DNA of 64,000 bases from JAFGBI01 sp964454025 (GCA_964454025.1 CAYVRP010000004.1:1-64000); one strand, 5' to 3'; counted from the first letter of the stretch, positions 32,872 to 42,535 are shown. A program made the numbers and translations. Notes: generated by a model not told the origin, from the sequence alone.

Positions 32872-34266
32872 CTACTGTGCGGCGAAAAGGAAGGGGACTT
32901 CGACCGTTCCGCCGCTGGACGGAGAGAACTTCCATCCCCGCACCCGCCCGGCGATACAGGCGGCGAGGCCGGAATAGCCCGGGGGGTCCGGGGTCGCCGC
33001 CACGCTCGACACGCTGCCGCTCGGCAGAATCTCGATGGTCAGGACGACCCGCGCCGTCGAGGGCGCCCCGTCCGCGCGCCGATCGAGAGCCGGCTGCCAG
33101 CACGCCCGCTTCACTGCGCCCACCTGACGGCTCACAGTCCGCTGCACTTGCCCCGTGTCGAGGGCCTGCGTAGCGGTGCCCACCGGCTCCGCCATGAGGG
33201 CGGCGGACGTCGCCGCCGTCGGCATCCGCGGTGCAGCGAGGCTCTCGAGCCCGCGCCGGATGCTCGGGACGCGATCCGGATTGTCCGCCGGGATCGTGCC
33301 CGCCAGCTCCGGCGCACCGCTCGACAGCGGCCCCGGCGCCCCCACGTCGCGCCGCGAGCCCACGTTGGAGGCGACGTCGAGGCCCTCAACGACTCCCTCC
33401 GTGGGGCGGCGCCGGGCCAGCTCAGCGGCAGCACCGACACCGGTCTCGACCGTCGCCACCGCCGGCCTGCGACCGAAGAGGAGGTACCCCGCGCCGAACC
33501 CGAGCAAGAGCGACCCCGCGACGGCCGTGGCGAGGACACCGTTGAGCGCGGGGGCGCGCCGCACACCCGGTATCTCGCTCACCGGCGCGGCGCGGTCGAA
33601 TGGCGACCCGAGTCCGCCGGGCGCCGGAATCGACGTGCGCTCCGCCGGGGCCAGGCCCCGAGGGGATGGATCAGCGGCATCCTGAATGACCGCGAGCACC
33701 TCCGGGAAGGCCGCGAGCGGTTGCCAGTCGACGAACCCCTCGCGCCAGACCAGCGACGCCGCCGTCACGGCGCCGCGACGAGCCCGGATCCGAAGGTCGG
33801 CCAGGGTCATGGGCCCTACGATGACCTCACCCATGCCGACGAACCAATCCTGCCCGGGCATCACCGGCGCAGTCGCGACGCGGCCGTCCACGGCCCGGCG
33901 AAAGGCACCCACCAGCGCCCCGCCCCCGGCCCTGCCCGAACGAGGCTCCGGCTCCTCCGCGCCCGCGGAAACCAGCCCTGCCTCGAGCGAGGGGACGGGC
34001 GCCGGGCGCGGGATCTTGGCCGCCGGCCCCGGCAGCCGCGGGGGAGCGCGGGACGGGGCGGCCTCTCCCCTCGCGGCGGCCGGCACGATCGTACCCCCGG
34101 GCACGGCGCCGAGCGACGTCGCATCTGATCGCTGGCCGGCACCGTCGTCCCCGGCGGAACGGATGCCCTCACCGCAGCGAGGGCACTCGCTCCTCCCGAG
34201 GGCCAAGCCGACGCGATCGTCACCGAGCTCATACCGCGTCCGGCAGTGAGGACAGCTGAACTGCAT
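32872..34266 (-). CDS. AgmX/GltJ-like protein (zinc ribbon, GYF_2, TM, TonB-like end)
   Basis: 464 aa. Residues 5-31 form an MJ0042-type zinc ribbon (CPHC ... CPRC). A GYF_2 domain lies at about 140-190 (WFVGMGEVIVGPMTLADL, LVWREGFVDWQPL). A TM helix spans about 243-264. A TonB/AgmX C-terminal domain lies at about 370-464 (VSRQVGAVKRACWQPAL ... FSPSSGGTVEVPF). In Myxococcus, AgmX/GltJ has this order and joins the gliding machinery powered by the AglRQS motor. Family identity is good; a gliding role is inferred, as paralogues of this architecture are frequent. It is last in a reverse array starting at 42535. Confidence 0.78.
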   Translation of the reverse strand: MQFSCPHCRTRYELGDDRVGLALGRSECPRCGEGIRSAGDDGAGQRSDATSLGAVPGGTIVPAAARGEAAPSRAPPRLPGPAAKIPRPAPVPSLEAGLVSAGAEEPEPRSGRAGGGALVGAFRRAVDGRVATAPVMPGQDWFVGMGEVIVGPMTLADLRIRARRGAVTAASLVWREGFVDWQPLAAFPEVLAVIQDAADPSPRGLAPAERTSIPAPGGLGSPFDRAAPVSEIPGVRRAPALNGVLATAVAGSLLLGFGAGYLLFGRRPAVATVETGVGAAAELARRRPTEGVVEGLDVASNVGSRRDVGAPGPLSSGAPELAGTIPADNPDRVPSIRRGLESLAAPRMPTAATSAALMAEPVGTATQALDTGQVQRTVSRQVGAVKRACWQPALDRRADGAPSTARVVLTIEILPSGSVSSVAATPDPPGYSGLAACIAGRVRGWKFSPSSGGTVEVPFLFAAQ

Positions 34267-34337
34267 TCGATTCCGCGCGCACAGTGACGCTGCTGGGTTC
34301 GGGCTCCCCGCAGCCCAGAACCCGAGGTGCCCTGGCC

Positions 34338-35810
34338 TCAAAGGAGCTGGAGGAGGTGCTGCTTGATCGACTGGCGCGTGTCCTCGTCGGGAGCCAGAAG
34401 GAGCGAACGCTGCCACATCTCGGCGGCCTTGTTGCGAAATCCCGCCTTCTGGTAGAGCACCGCGAGGTTCTTCACCGCCGGGAAGTGCCGCGGGTTGATC
34501 TCGAGGGCGGTTTCCAGCTCGCTGATGGCCTCGTAGGTCTTGTTCTGCTTGCCGTAGAGCAGCCCCAGGTGAAAGTGCAGCCGGTAGGCGAGCGGGTCGA
34601 TGGTGATCCCCCGTTGCAGGTGGTCGACGGCCTCCTCGATCCGACCCGCCTTGTACGCGGCAACGCCGGAATTGAGCGCCGCCTCCGCCTCCGCGGAGAT
34701 CTCCCGCGGTGCCATCTCGGCCGGCGGACCGCCCGTCGCGAGCGCCTGCTCCACCGCGCGCAGCACGTCCGCGATTCGGAACGGCTTCTCGATGAAAGCA
34801 TCCACCCCGTAGCTCGCCTTCAGATCCTCCGCGTACCGCCAACCCCGGTACACCGCGCTCACCATGATGATGGGGATGCGCCCGTAGCGACGACTCCCCT
34901 TGATGCGCCGGGCGATGTCGAAGCCGTGCACCTCCGGCAGCATCGCGTCCAAGACGATGAGATCGAGCGCGTGCTCCTTGACGATGCGCAGCGCCTGCAT
35001 GCCGCGCTCTGCCTCGAAGACGTGGTGACCGCGTGACCGGAGAAGACGGACCAACATCGAGCGGATGTCGGGCTCGTCGTCGACCACGAGGATGGCCTTC
35101 TGACCGGCGGTACCCGGCGGCGCCGGCTCGATCAGATCCGAAACCACGCTGAGCTCGGGCGACACGTCTCCGAAGTCGTCGTCCTCGACCTCGTCCGCGC
35201 CCGAGATGCGCTCCACCGCGTCGTCGACGATCATCGCCGAGGACTGCAGGTTCGTGCTCGAGGGGATCCCGACCTCGGCCGGCGGCGGGATCGACGGGGT
35301 CCCGTCGGGCTCGATCCCGACGCGCCGGAGCACCTCGGCCGGACAGTTCGGCCCCACGTAGTATGCGTCGCCGCGCGCCTTCACCGCGTATGCGGCCTCG
35401 ATCACCTGCGCCAGCACCGTCTCGATGGCGACGTAGGGGAAGACCCGCTTCCCGGTGACGAATTCGAGCTCGTCGATGACCTTCTTCTCGCGCGGGTCCG
35501 CCATCGCCACGAAGAGGCGATCGTCGCGGCTCAACACCGGCAAGATCAGGTGCTTCTCGGCGATCTCCTGGGGCAACAGCTCCAGATCGGCGACCCGCAG
35601 ACAGATCTGACCCAGGTCGATGCCCGGGATTCCGTACTGCTCGCTGAGCGCCTTCAGCGCCTCGATCTCCGCGGTGTCCCCGGACCGGACCGAGCGCGCC
35701 CCGCGGGGCACCTCCCTCGTCGCCGGAGGCGTGTGCCCGGTCGCGCCCGGCCTTCCTCCGCCCCCGGGACCAGGGCCGCGGCCGACCTTCCGATGGTCAC
35801 CTTCACCCAT
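34338..35810 (-). CDS. GspE_N - receiver - TPR fusion regulator
   Basis: 490 aa. Residues about 48-145 match the type II secretion/type IV pilus ATPase N-terminal domain (LSEQYGIPGIDL, LLPQEIAEKHLILPVLSRDD). A receiver domain spans about 238-357, with the acidic pair at 244-246, phospho-Asp288 (LIVLDAMLPE) and Lys342 (FIEKPF). TPRs run from about 375 to 480. The first half of the MshEN domain, with the RLGxxL c-di-GMP motif, is not seen. No output enzyme is present, so it is probably an adaptor controlled by phosphorylation. It starts 9 bp after the tgt stop; the first 45 residues are low-complexity, so the true start may be later. Confidence 0.78.
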   Translation of the reverse strand: MGEGDHRKVGRGPGPGGGGRPGATGHTPPATREVPRGARSVRSGDTAEIEALKALSEQYGIPGIDLGQICLRVADLELLPQEIAEKHLILPVLSRDDRLFVAMADPREKKVIDELEFVTGKRVFPYVAIETVLAQVIEAAYAVKARGDAYYVGPNCPAEVLRRVGIEPDGTPSIPPPAEVGIPSSTNLQSSAMIVDDAVERISGADEVEDDDFGDVSPELSVVSDLIEPAPPGTAGQKAILVVDDEPDIRSMLVRLLRSRGHHVFEAERGMQALRIVKEHALDLIVLDAMLPEVHGFDIARRIKGSRRYGRIPIIMVSAVYRGWRYAEDLKASYGVDAFIEKPFRIADVLRAVEQALATGGPPAEMAPREISAEAEAALNSGVAAYKAGRIEEAVDHLQRGITIDPLAYRLHFHLGLLYGKQNKTYEAISELETALEINPRHFPAVKNLAVLYQKAGFRNKAAEMWQRSLLLAPDEDTRQSIKQHLLQLL

Positions 35811-35819
35811 GGCTGGTGA

Positions 35820-36998
35820 TTATCCCACGATTCCGCCGCCGCGCCGAGCATTTGCCTCGGCCTCGGGTTCTCCGTCCCGGTCCGCGCGCAGCGCGTCTCG
35901 GAAGCCCGCCGCCCACTCCGCGAATCCACCCGCGACCACCGCCGCCCGTGCCGCGCGCACGACCCGCTGATAGAAAGTGAGGTTATGCAGGGTCACCAGC
36001 CGATGGGCAAGGATCTCCCCCGCCAGGAAGAGGTGCCGCAGGTAGGCGCGGCTGAAGCCAGCCCCACACGCCGGGCAATCACATCCTGGCTCGAGCGGCC
36101 GCGGATCAGTCCGATGCCGCGCGTTCCGGAGGGATAGCCTGCCCGAGGCCACGAACGCCTGGCCGTTGCGGGCGTTGCGCGTGGGCAGCACGCAGTCGAA
36201 CAGATCGATGCCGCACTCGATCGCGTCCACCAGATCGAGCGGGGTCCCGACCCCCATGAGGTAGCGGGGTCGCGCCGGGTCGAGGCGAGGACCCACGGCG
36301 GCGAGCGCGCGCAGCATGTCCGCCCGCGGCTCGCCCACGCTGAAGCCGCCAAGGGCGAGCCCGTCCACGGCGAGCGCGCCGAGCGCCTCGGCGTGCGCGA
36401 GGCGAAGCTCCACGTCCGTCCCCCCCTGCACGATCCCGAACAGGGCCTGGCCGGGCCGACGAGACTGCAGGCACCGCTCCGCCCAGCGGGTCGTGCGCTC
36501 GACCGCCTCCACCAGCGCGGGTCGCGGGGCCCCCCCCGGCGGGCAGACGTCCAGCTGCAGCGCGATGTCCGACCCGAGCTCGCCCTGCACGCGCATGGAC
36601 TCCTCGGGCGAGAGGAGCAGTCGCCGCCCGTCCAGGTGAGACGCGAACTCGAACCCGGCCTCGGAAACCCGCGTCCGCGCGGCCAGCGAGTAGGCCTGGA
36701 AGCCGCCGGAGTCGGTGGCGATGGGGAATGGCCAGCGCGAAAACTCGTGGAGCCCCCCCATCGCGGCCACCACCTCCGAACCAGGCCGCAGCCACAGGTG
36801 GTAGGTGTTCATGATCACCATCCGGGCGCCCGTCGCGGCCACCTCCGTGGGTGCCACCGCCTTCACGGTCGCGCGCGTCGCCACCGGCATGAAGGCCGGC
36901 GTCTCCACCACCCCGCGTCGTGTGGTGAGGAGCCCGGCCCGCGCCCTCCCCGCGGTCGCGACGGTGGTGAACGTCAGCATATTCGCTCGGGGATCCAC
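35820..36998 (-). CDS. tgt: Queuine tRNA-ribosyltransferase
   Basis: 392 aa. Tgt exchanges guanine 34 of GUN-anticodon tRNAs for preQ1. The catalytic Asp motifs are ATDSGGFQ and the nucleophile-bearing DLFDCVLPTRNARNGQAF. Zinc is held by CDCPAC and the later His in LVTLHNLTF. The frame starts at GTG 36998 with GGGGA five bases upstream; ATG 36980 would give the more usual N-terminus (LTFTTVATAGRAR). Either overlaps the end of queA, the next enzyme of the same pathway. Length is normal. Confidence 0.93.
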   Translation of the reverse strand: MDPRANMLTFTTVATAGRARAGLLTTRRGVVETPAFMPVATRATVKAVAPTEVAATGARMVIMNTYHLWLRPGSEVVAAMGGLHEFSRWPFPIATDSGGFQAYSLAARTRVSEAGFEFASHLDGRRLLLSPEESMRVQGELGSDIALQLDVCPPGGAPRPALVEAVERTTRWAERCLQSRRPGQALFGIVQGGTDVELRLAHAEALGALAVDGLALGGFSVGEPRADMLRALAAVGPRLDPARPRYLMGVGTPLDLVDAIECGIDLFDCVLPTRNARNGQAFVASGRLSLRNARHRTDPRPLEPGCDCPACGAGFSRAYLRHLFLAGEILAHRLVTLHNLTFYQRVVRAARAAVVAGGFAEWAAGFRDALRADRDGEPEAEANARRGGGIVG

Positions 36999-38041
36999 AT
37001 CGCGTCCCCGTATGACAAGAACCGGTACCCCGCGTCCAGCGCGGCCGAATACGCCGCCTGGACGCGCGGGAGCCCCGCGAAGGCCGCGACGAGCGCGAGC
37101 AGGGTGCTGCGCGGCTGGTGGAAGTTGGTGAGGAGCCCGTCGACGACCCCGAAGTCGTACCCTGGCTGGATGAGCAGGCGCGTGCGCCCCTCGCCCGCGA
37201 GGACATGCCCGGGGCGAGCGGGATCGCGCGCCGACTCGAGCGCCCGCACCACGGTGGTACCGATGGCGATGACCTTCGCGCCTGCGGCGCGGGTCTGGGC
37301 GACGGCGGCCGCGAGCTCCGGCGGCACTCGAACCGATTCCTCATGCATCGGGTGCTGGTCGAGGTCGTCCACCTCCACCGGTCGGAAGGTCCCGAGGCCG
37401 ACGTGGAGCGTCACGCTCCCCCACCGCACCCCCCGGGCAGCGAGCTCCTCTCGCAGCGCGGTGGTGAGGTGGAGGCCGGCCGTGGGGGCCGCGACCGACC
37501 CCGGGTGCCGCGCGTAGGTCGTCTGGTAGCGCTCCGCGTCCGCCGCGTCGGGCGCGCGACGGATGTATGGTGGCAGCGGGATCGTGCCCTCGCGGGCGAT
37601 CGCCTCCGACACCTCCCCCGGCCCGGAGAGAACGACCCCCAGCGTGCCGTCGTCGCCCCGCTCCTCCACCGTGACACGCAGAGTCCCGACCTTCACCACC
37701 GCCCCCGGCCGCAAGGGACGGCTGGCTCGTCCGAGCGCCCGCCACCGGGACGCAGACGCGCCCCCCTCGCCAGGCCAGGGCTCGAGCAGCAGTATCTCCG
37801 CCCGCCCGCCGCTCCCCACCCGACGCCCCAGCAGCCGGGCTCGGATCACGCGGCTGTCGTTCACCACCACCAGGGAGCCCTCGGGGATCAGCACCGGCAG
37901 ATCGGTGACCCTCCGGTGCTCGATCCCATCTGGACGGAGCACCAGCAACCGACCCCCATCCCGCGCCGCCGGCGGATGCTGCGCGATCCGTCCCTCGGGC
38001 AAATCATAGTCCAGCAGGCTCGTGCGCAAGCCGGCCACCAT
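36974..38041 (-). CDS. queA: S-adenosylmethionine:tRNA ribosyltransferase-isomerase
   Basis: 355 aa. QueA transfers the ribosyl part of SAM to preQ1-tRNA, giving epoxyqueuosine. Signature segments are DYDLPEGRIAQHPPAARDG at the N-terminus, VVNDSRVIRARL, PTAGLHLT, HVGLGTFRPV and the C-terminal LLTNFHQPRSTLL. It overlaps tgt and begins 4 bp after the NtrC-like gene, so all are probably co-transcribed. QueG or QueH are not in the window. Confidence 0.94.
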   Translation of the reverse strand: MVAGLRTSLLDYDLPEGRIAQHPPAARDGGRLLVLRPDGIEHRRVTDLPVLIPEGSLVVVNDSRVIRARLLGRRVGSGGRAEILLLEPWPGEGGASASRWRALGRASRPLRPGAVVKVGTLRVTVEERGDDGTLGVVLSGPGEVSEAIAREGTIPLPPYIRRAPDAADAERYQTTYARHPGSVAAPTAGLHLTTALREELAARGVRWGSVTLHVGLGTFRPVEVDDLDQHPMHEESVRVPPELAAAVAQTRAAGAKVIAIGTTVVRALESARDPARPGHVLAGEGRTRLLIQPGYDFGVVDGLLTNFHQPRSTLLALVAAFAGLPRVQAAYSAALDAGYRFLSYGDAMWIPERIC

Positions 38042-38045
38042 CCGG

Positions 38046-39470
38046 TCAGCGGGGCTCGTACGTGATGCCGAGACGAGTCATCTTGCGCCAGAGCGTGGTC
38101 GGACTGATGTCCAGCGCCTCCGCGGCGCGTTCCCGGACGCCGTCGAAGGCCTTCAGCGCCGCCTCCACCGCCTCGCGCTCGGCCTCGTCGACGATGTCGG
38201 CGAGCGTCCTGCCCGTGGTCCTCGCCGCGCGCGGCGGCGCCTGCGGGAGGATGTCATCGACCGTGATCACCCCTCCGGAGCAGAGCGCCACGGCCTGCTC
38301 GACCATGTTCTCCATCTCGCGAACGTTCCCCGGGTAGTCGTGCGCGAGCAGGCGCTCCATCACTTCGTCCGAGAAGCGGGCCCGCGTGCCCATCTTGCGG
38401 TTGTACTTCTCGAGGAAGAATTCGGCGAGCAGCGGGATGTCCTCCCGCCGCTCGCGCAGCGGCGGCAAATGGAACCGCGCCACGTTCAGCCGGTAGTAGA
38501 GATCCTGCCGGAAGCGCCGCTCCTCCACCGCCGCGACCAGGTCGACGTTGGTGGCCGCGACCACCCGGATGTTTACCTTGATCGGCCGGTTCTCCCCCAC
38601 GCGCCGGATCTCCCCATCCTGGATCGCGCGCAGCAGCTTGGCCTGGAACGACATCGTCGTCTCGGCGATCTCGTCGAAGAAGAACGTGCCGCCGTCGGCC
38701 TCCTCGAACAGCCCCTTGCGGGCGCTGACGGCGCCGGTGAACGCCCCGCGCGCGTGCCCGAAGAGCTCGCTCTCCAGCAACGTCTCCGTGATCGCCGCGC
38801 AGTTCACGGTCACGAACGGCCGCTCCGCCCGCCTGCTGTTGACGTGCACCGCGCGCGCGACCAGCTCCTTTCCGGTCCCGCTGTCGCCCGTGATGAGGAC
38901 GATGGCGTCGGTCGGGGCGATCTTGACGACCTTGGCCAGGACGTCGCGGATAGACTGCGAGCGTCCCACGATGTTCTCGAAGTGGTATCGCTCCTTGAAC
39001 TCCTGCGCGAACAGACGCACCTGGCCATGGAGCCGCCGGCTCTCGATGGCCTTGGTCACCTTGACCAGGAGCTCCTGCTCACCGAACGGCTTCTGAATGT
39101 AGTCGAAGGCCCCGAGACGCATCGCCTCGACCGCGCTCTCGATGGTGCCGTAGGCCGTCATCACGATGACCTCGGTCATGGGCTGCGCCTCCTTGATCGC
39201 GCGCAGCACGTCGATGCCATCATGGTCGCCCATGCGCAGATCCGTGATCACCAGGTCGTAGGCGCCCGTGGACCCCTTCTCCCGGCCCTCGCGGCCATCG
39301 CTGGCTTCGTCTACCTCGTAGCCGGCGCCCCGCAGGAGCATGGCGAGGGTAGTGCGCATGTTGCGCTGATCGTCGACGACGAGGATCTTCTCCCCGAGCT
39401 GCGGCTCCACCGTGGACTTGGCCGTCGCGCCCTGCCCTCCCCGTTCGCTCCTGTTCGTGTTTCCGGACAT
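38046..39470 (-). CDS. NtrC-family sigma54-dependent response regulator
   Basis: 474 aa. Receiver at about 28-145 with the acidic pair near 33-34, phospho-Asp77 (ITDLRMG) and Lys127 (IQKPFG). An AAA+ domain follows: Walker A GDSGTGKE (195-202), the sigma54-contacting GAFTGA (242-247), Walker B GGTFFFDE and the Arg-finger region. A Fis-type HTH closes the protein (AAEALDISPTTLWRKMTRLG). All functional residues are present, so it is an active enhancer-binding activator. The hybrid kinase 86 bp upstream is the likely partner. No sigma54 promoter was identified in the window. Confidence 0.92.
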   Translation of the reverse strand: MSGNTNRSERGGQGATAKSTVEPQLGEKILVVDDQRNMRTTLAMLLRGAGYEVDEASDGREGREKGSTGAYDLVITDLRMGDHDGIDVLRAIKEAQPMTEVIVMTAYGTIESAVEAMRLGAFDYIQKPFGEQELLVKVTKAIESRRLHGQVRLFAQEFKERYHFENIVGRSQSIRDVLAKVVKIAPTDAIVLITGDSGTGKELVARAVHVNSRRAERPFVTVNCAAITETLLESELFGHARGAFTGAVSARKGLFEEADGGTFFFDEIAETTMSFQAKLLRAIQDGEIRRVGENRPIKVNIRVVAATNVDLVAAVEERRFRQDLYYRLNVARFHLPPLRERREDIPLLAEFFLEKYNRKMGTRARFSDEVMERLLAHDYPGNVREMENMVEQAVALCSGGVITVDDILPQAPPRAARTTGRTLADIVDEAEREAVEAALKAFDGVRERAAEALDISPTTLWRKMTRLGITYEPR

Positions 39471-39556
39471 CGTCGATGAGATGCCATGGCCCGCTGATCG
39501 CCACGGCCGCTGCCGCTCGCACCAAGACTATTGCCAAACCCCGTCCCCCGCCAGCT

Positions 39557-41026
39557 TCACCTGGCGGGCGGGCACCGAGCCCGCTCGATGGCCGCGGTGA
39601 GCTCCTTGAAGTCGAAGGGTTTGTCGAGCAGCAACGACCGGGGCCCGAGGTTCGGCACCGCGCGCGCGCCGCTCGCCGAGATGAGCACGATTCCCAACCC
39701 GGGACGCGCCGAGCGCAGCTCCTCCGCGAGGCTTCGCCCGTCGCCATCCCCGAGCCGAACGTCGATGACCGCGACGTCGATCTCCGCGCCGTAGCGGGCG
39801 AAGAGATCGCGGGATTCGGCCGCGCTGAGGGCCGCGAACACGGTGTGACCGGCGCGTCGAAGCTGCCGCGCGACCGCCCCGACGAGCGCCGCCTCGTCGT
39901 CCGCCAAGAGCAGCGTCATGGCCGCGCCGGTGGACTGCTCGGCAACGGCCGGCGCCGGCTCGGCGCGCACCACGGCCGTCACCGGCCACTCGACGCAGAA
40001 TAGCGCCCCCCCGCTCCGGCTGCTCCCGACCGTGATCGTCGCGCCCGTCGACCGCGCCACCGCGTCCACGATCGCGAGCCCCAACCCCGTGCCGAGCCCC
40101 TCGCCGTCTTCCTCCTCGACGCCACCCTTGGTCGTGAAGTAGGGCTCGAAGATCCGCGTCCGGAGCTCCTCGGGGACGCCCTGCCCCGCGTCGGCGACCC
40201 CGAGCCGCACGCCGCCGGTGGGGGAGCGCCGGAGCTCCACCTCGATGCCGCCGCCACAGACGCGGGTGGCGTCCCGCGCGTTCACCATCAGGTTGAGGAC
40301 GAGCTGATGCAGCCGCGCGCGATCGCCGACCACCTCGCCGACGTCCGGCGAGAGGTCCAGGACGATGGGCACTCCGCTGGAGCCGCGGCTGAGCACCGCC
40401 GCGATGGAGCGGATCTCCTCGGCGAGGTCCACGGGCCGCCAGCTCCCGGTTTCCTCGAAGGCGATGGAGCGAAGCGATCGGGCCAGGGAGGCGCCGCGCT
40501 CTGCGAAGTCGATGATCGCCCGGAAGTCGCGCGCCGGATCGCCCTCGCCCTCGAGCGCGTCCTGCAGCCCTGCCTGCGCGGTGGCGACGATGGTCGAGAG
40601 CATGTTGTTCACGTCGTGGCTGAGCCCCCCCGAGAAGCGCGCGATGGTTTCGCTGCGCTCGCGCTGGGCGCGCGCCGTGGCAGCCGTGACGTGCTCCGTC
40701 TGGTCGACGAGGGCGAGCAGGAAGGCCCTGCCCTCGGGCAGGGGGATCCCGTGCGCCTCGACGCGCACCTCGCCACCGGATGCGGTCCGCACCAACAGGT
40801 CGTCGATCCGGAAGCTGGCCTGCTTCGTGAGCAGGCGGCGGACGAAGCTCACCAGCCCCTCCGAGGTCGCGGCGAGCAGGTCCTCGGCTCGGCGGCCGAC
40901 CGAGTCCTCGCCGAAGGCCGCGAGAAAGCGGTGACTGGCCAGCGAGACGACTCCGTCGGGATCGAGCAGAGCCTGTAGCGAAGGCGCCTGCTCGAACGCC
41001 GCGACGAGAGGATCCGACGTGACCAT
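39557..41026 (-). CDS. Cytoplasmic hybrid sensor histidine kinase
   Basis: 489 aa, no membrane helix. A PAS-like domain covers about residues 1-115, HisKA has His137 (GGLSHDVNNML), HATPase_c has the N box (NLMVNARDA), DAGQGVP and GTGLGLAI, and a C-terminal receiver (about 371-485) has its phospho-Asp near 423 and Lys near 470. All catalytic boxes are intact. It sits between the Ser/Thr kinase and the NtrC-like regulator in the same reverse array, so it probably feeds that regulator, with its own receiver as a brake or relay. The signal is unknown. Confidence 0.9.
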   Translation of the reverse strand: MVTSDPLVAAFEQAPSLQALLDPDGVVSLASHRFLAAFGEDSVGRRAEDLLAATSEGLVSFVRRLLTKQASFRIDDLLVRTASGGEVRVEAHGIPLPEGRAFLLALVDQTEHVTAATARAQRERSETIARFSGGLSHDVNNMLSTIVATAQAGLQDALEGEGDPARDFRAIIDFAERGASLARSLRSIAFEETGSWRPVDLAEEIRSIAAVLSRGSSGVPIVLDLSPDVGEVVGDRARLHQLVLNLMVNARDATRVCGGGIEVELRRSPTGGVRLGVADAGQGVPEELRTRIFEPYFTTKGGVEEEDGEGLGTGLGLAIVDAVARSTGATITVGSSRSGGALFCVEWPVTAVVRAEPAPAVAEQSTGAAMTLLLADDEAALVGAVARQLRRAGHTVFAALSAAESRDLFARYGAEIDVAVIDVRLGDGDGRSLAEELRSARPGLGIVLISASGARAVPNLGPRSLLLDKPFDFKELTAAIERARCPPAR

Positions 41027-41068
41027 CGCTCGTGCCCGCAGGAATCTACCGGCGCCGCGCGGGTGGGG

Positions 41069-42535
41069 CTACCTCCGCCCGCGCCGCCGAGACGCGCCCG
41101 CGTCCTCGGGGGCGAGCGAGTCCACCGCGATCGCCTCGTCGTCCGCCCCCGGCGGGGTGGATGCGCTGGCGGTGGGCGCCGCGCTCACGTTCCCGGCCGG
41201 CACCCCCGACCTGTCCGAATGCGGCGCTTCGTCCCGCGTCGGGCCGCGCGGGCGCGAACGGCCGGCGGCCATGACGCTGAGCGCGATGGCGGCCACGACG
41301 ATGCCGAGCGCGCCCACGGCGAGGCCGCCCATCGCGATCGCACGGCTGCGCCGCGCCTCGGCGCGCAGTGCGTCGGGGAGCGGCCCGACGAAGGACCCGG
41401 TGAGCTCCGTGGGATGGCCGAGCTGGCTCGGGGAGAGGCCCATCGCCTCCACGTTGCTCAGGTCGGACGTCCCGCTGGAGGCGCCCTCGATCTCCGGATC
41501 GACGGGCCGAAACGCCGAGTCCTCGGGTACCAGCCCCTCCCGCGCCGCAGCCACGGACCGCAAGGCCGCCCGCACGGCCTGGCGGCGAGCCTCGATGCGG
41601 TCCCCGAGCACCTTGCGCAGCAGACCCGCGATCCCCGCCCGAGGCACCACGATCCGCTCGTCCTTGAGGTAGCGCTCGAGCGCACGCTGGAAGTCGCGAG
41701 CGGTCTGGAAGCGCTCGCGCCGGCTGCGGGACAACGCCTTCATCACGATCCCCTCGAGCGCCGGCGGGTATCCCGGCACCACCCGCGAAAGCGGCGGGAT
41801 CTCGCCTTGGACGACCAGCGCGAGCGTGTCGGCGTCGCTGTCCCCGCGGAAGAGACGACGACCCGTGGTCAGCTCGTAGAGCACGATCCCCAGGGCAAAC
41901 ACGTCGCTGCGACGATCGAGAGGGCGGGCGAGCGCCTGCTCGGGAGACATGTATCCGAACTTGCCCTTGACGTGCCCGATCTCCGTGGCCTCACCGATCC
42001 GCGTGCGCGCCTTGGCCACCCCGAAATCGACAAGCTTAACGCGGCCGCTGGTCCCGATCAGGATGTTCTGGGGGGAGACGTCCCGGTGCACCACCCCGAG
42101 GAGGTTACCGGTTTCGTCCCGCAGCTCGTGGGCGGCGTGGAGCCCCGCCGCCGCGTCGGCGATGATCCGAACGGCCATCTCGGGCGGGATCGGCCGCCGT
42201 TTGCCGGCCTCGGCGATGAGCGTGTGCAGCGAGTCCCCCTCGACCCACTCCATGGCCATGTACATCACCCCGTCGATCTCCCCCACCTCGTACAGGTCGA
42301 CGACGTTCGGGTGCCGGATGTGCGACACGAGCCGCCCCTCGTCCAGGAACATGGCGACGAACTCGGGCTCCTCCGCCAGGTTCGAGTGGATGGCCTTGAT
42401 GGCCACGATGCGCGAGTCCTCGGGGCGCTGCGCATGCTCGTGCGCGACCCAGACGCTCGCCATGCCTCCTCGCCCGATCTTGAGGAGCAGGTCGTAGCGG
42501 CCGAGCCGCACTCCGCGGTCGAGGTCGCGAGGCAT
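41069..42535 (-). CDS. Eukaryote-like serine/threonine protein kinase with C-terminal TM
   Basis: 488 aa. Kinase domain at about 13-290: Gly loop IGRGGMASV, Lys47 (VAIKAIH), catalytic loop HRDVSPQN (Asp152), DFGVAK and MSPEQALARPLDRRSDVFAL. A linker leads to one TM helix near 405-428 and a short Ser/Pro/Ala-rich tail with no sensor domain. HRDVSPQN is typical of myxobacterial Pkn kinases. The ATG at 42535 starts on the domain; the longer open frame upstream overlaps the divergent gene at 42692. It heads the reverse array (42-bp gap to the hybrid kinase), suggesting crosstalk between Ser/Thr and His-Asp signalling. Confidence 0.9.
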   Translation of the reverse strand: MPRDLDRGVRLGRYDLLLKIGRGGMASVWVAHEHAQRPEDSRIVAIKAIHSNLAEEPEFVAMFLDEGRLVSHIRHPNVVDLYEVGEIDGVMYMAMEWVEGDSLHTLIAEAGKRRPIPPEMAVRIIADAAAGLHAAHELRDETGNLLGVVHRDVSPQNILIGTSGRVKLVDFGVAKARTRIGEATEIGHVKGKFGYMSPEQALARPLDRRSDVFALGIVLYELTTGRRLFRGDSDADTLALVVQGEIPPLSRVVPGYPPALEGIVMKALSRSRRERFQTARDFQRALERYLKDERIVVPRAGIAGLLRKVLGDRIEARRQAVRAALRSVAAAREGLVPEDSAFRPVDPEIEGASSGTSDLSNVEAMGLSPSQLGHPTELTGSFVGPLPDALRAEARRSRAIAMGGLAVGALGIVVAAIALSVMAAGRSRPRGPTRDEAPHSDRSGVPAGNVSAAPTASASTPPGADDEAIAVDSLAPEDAGASRRRGRR

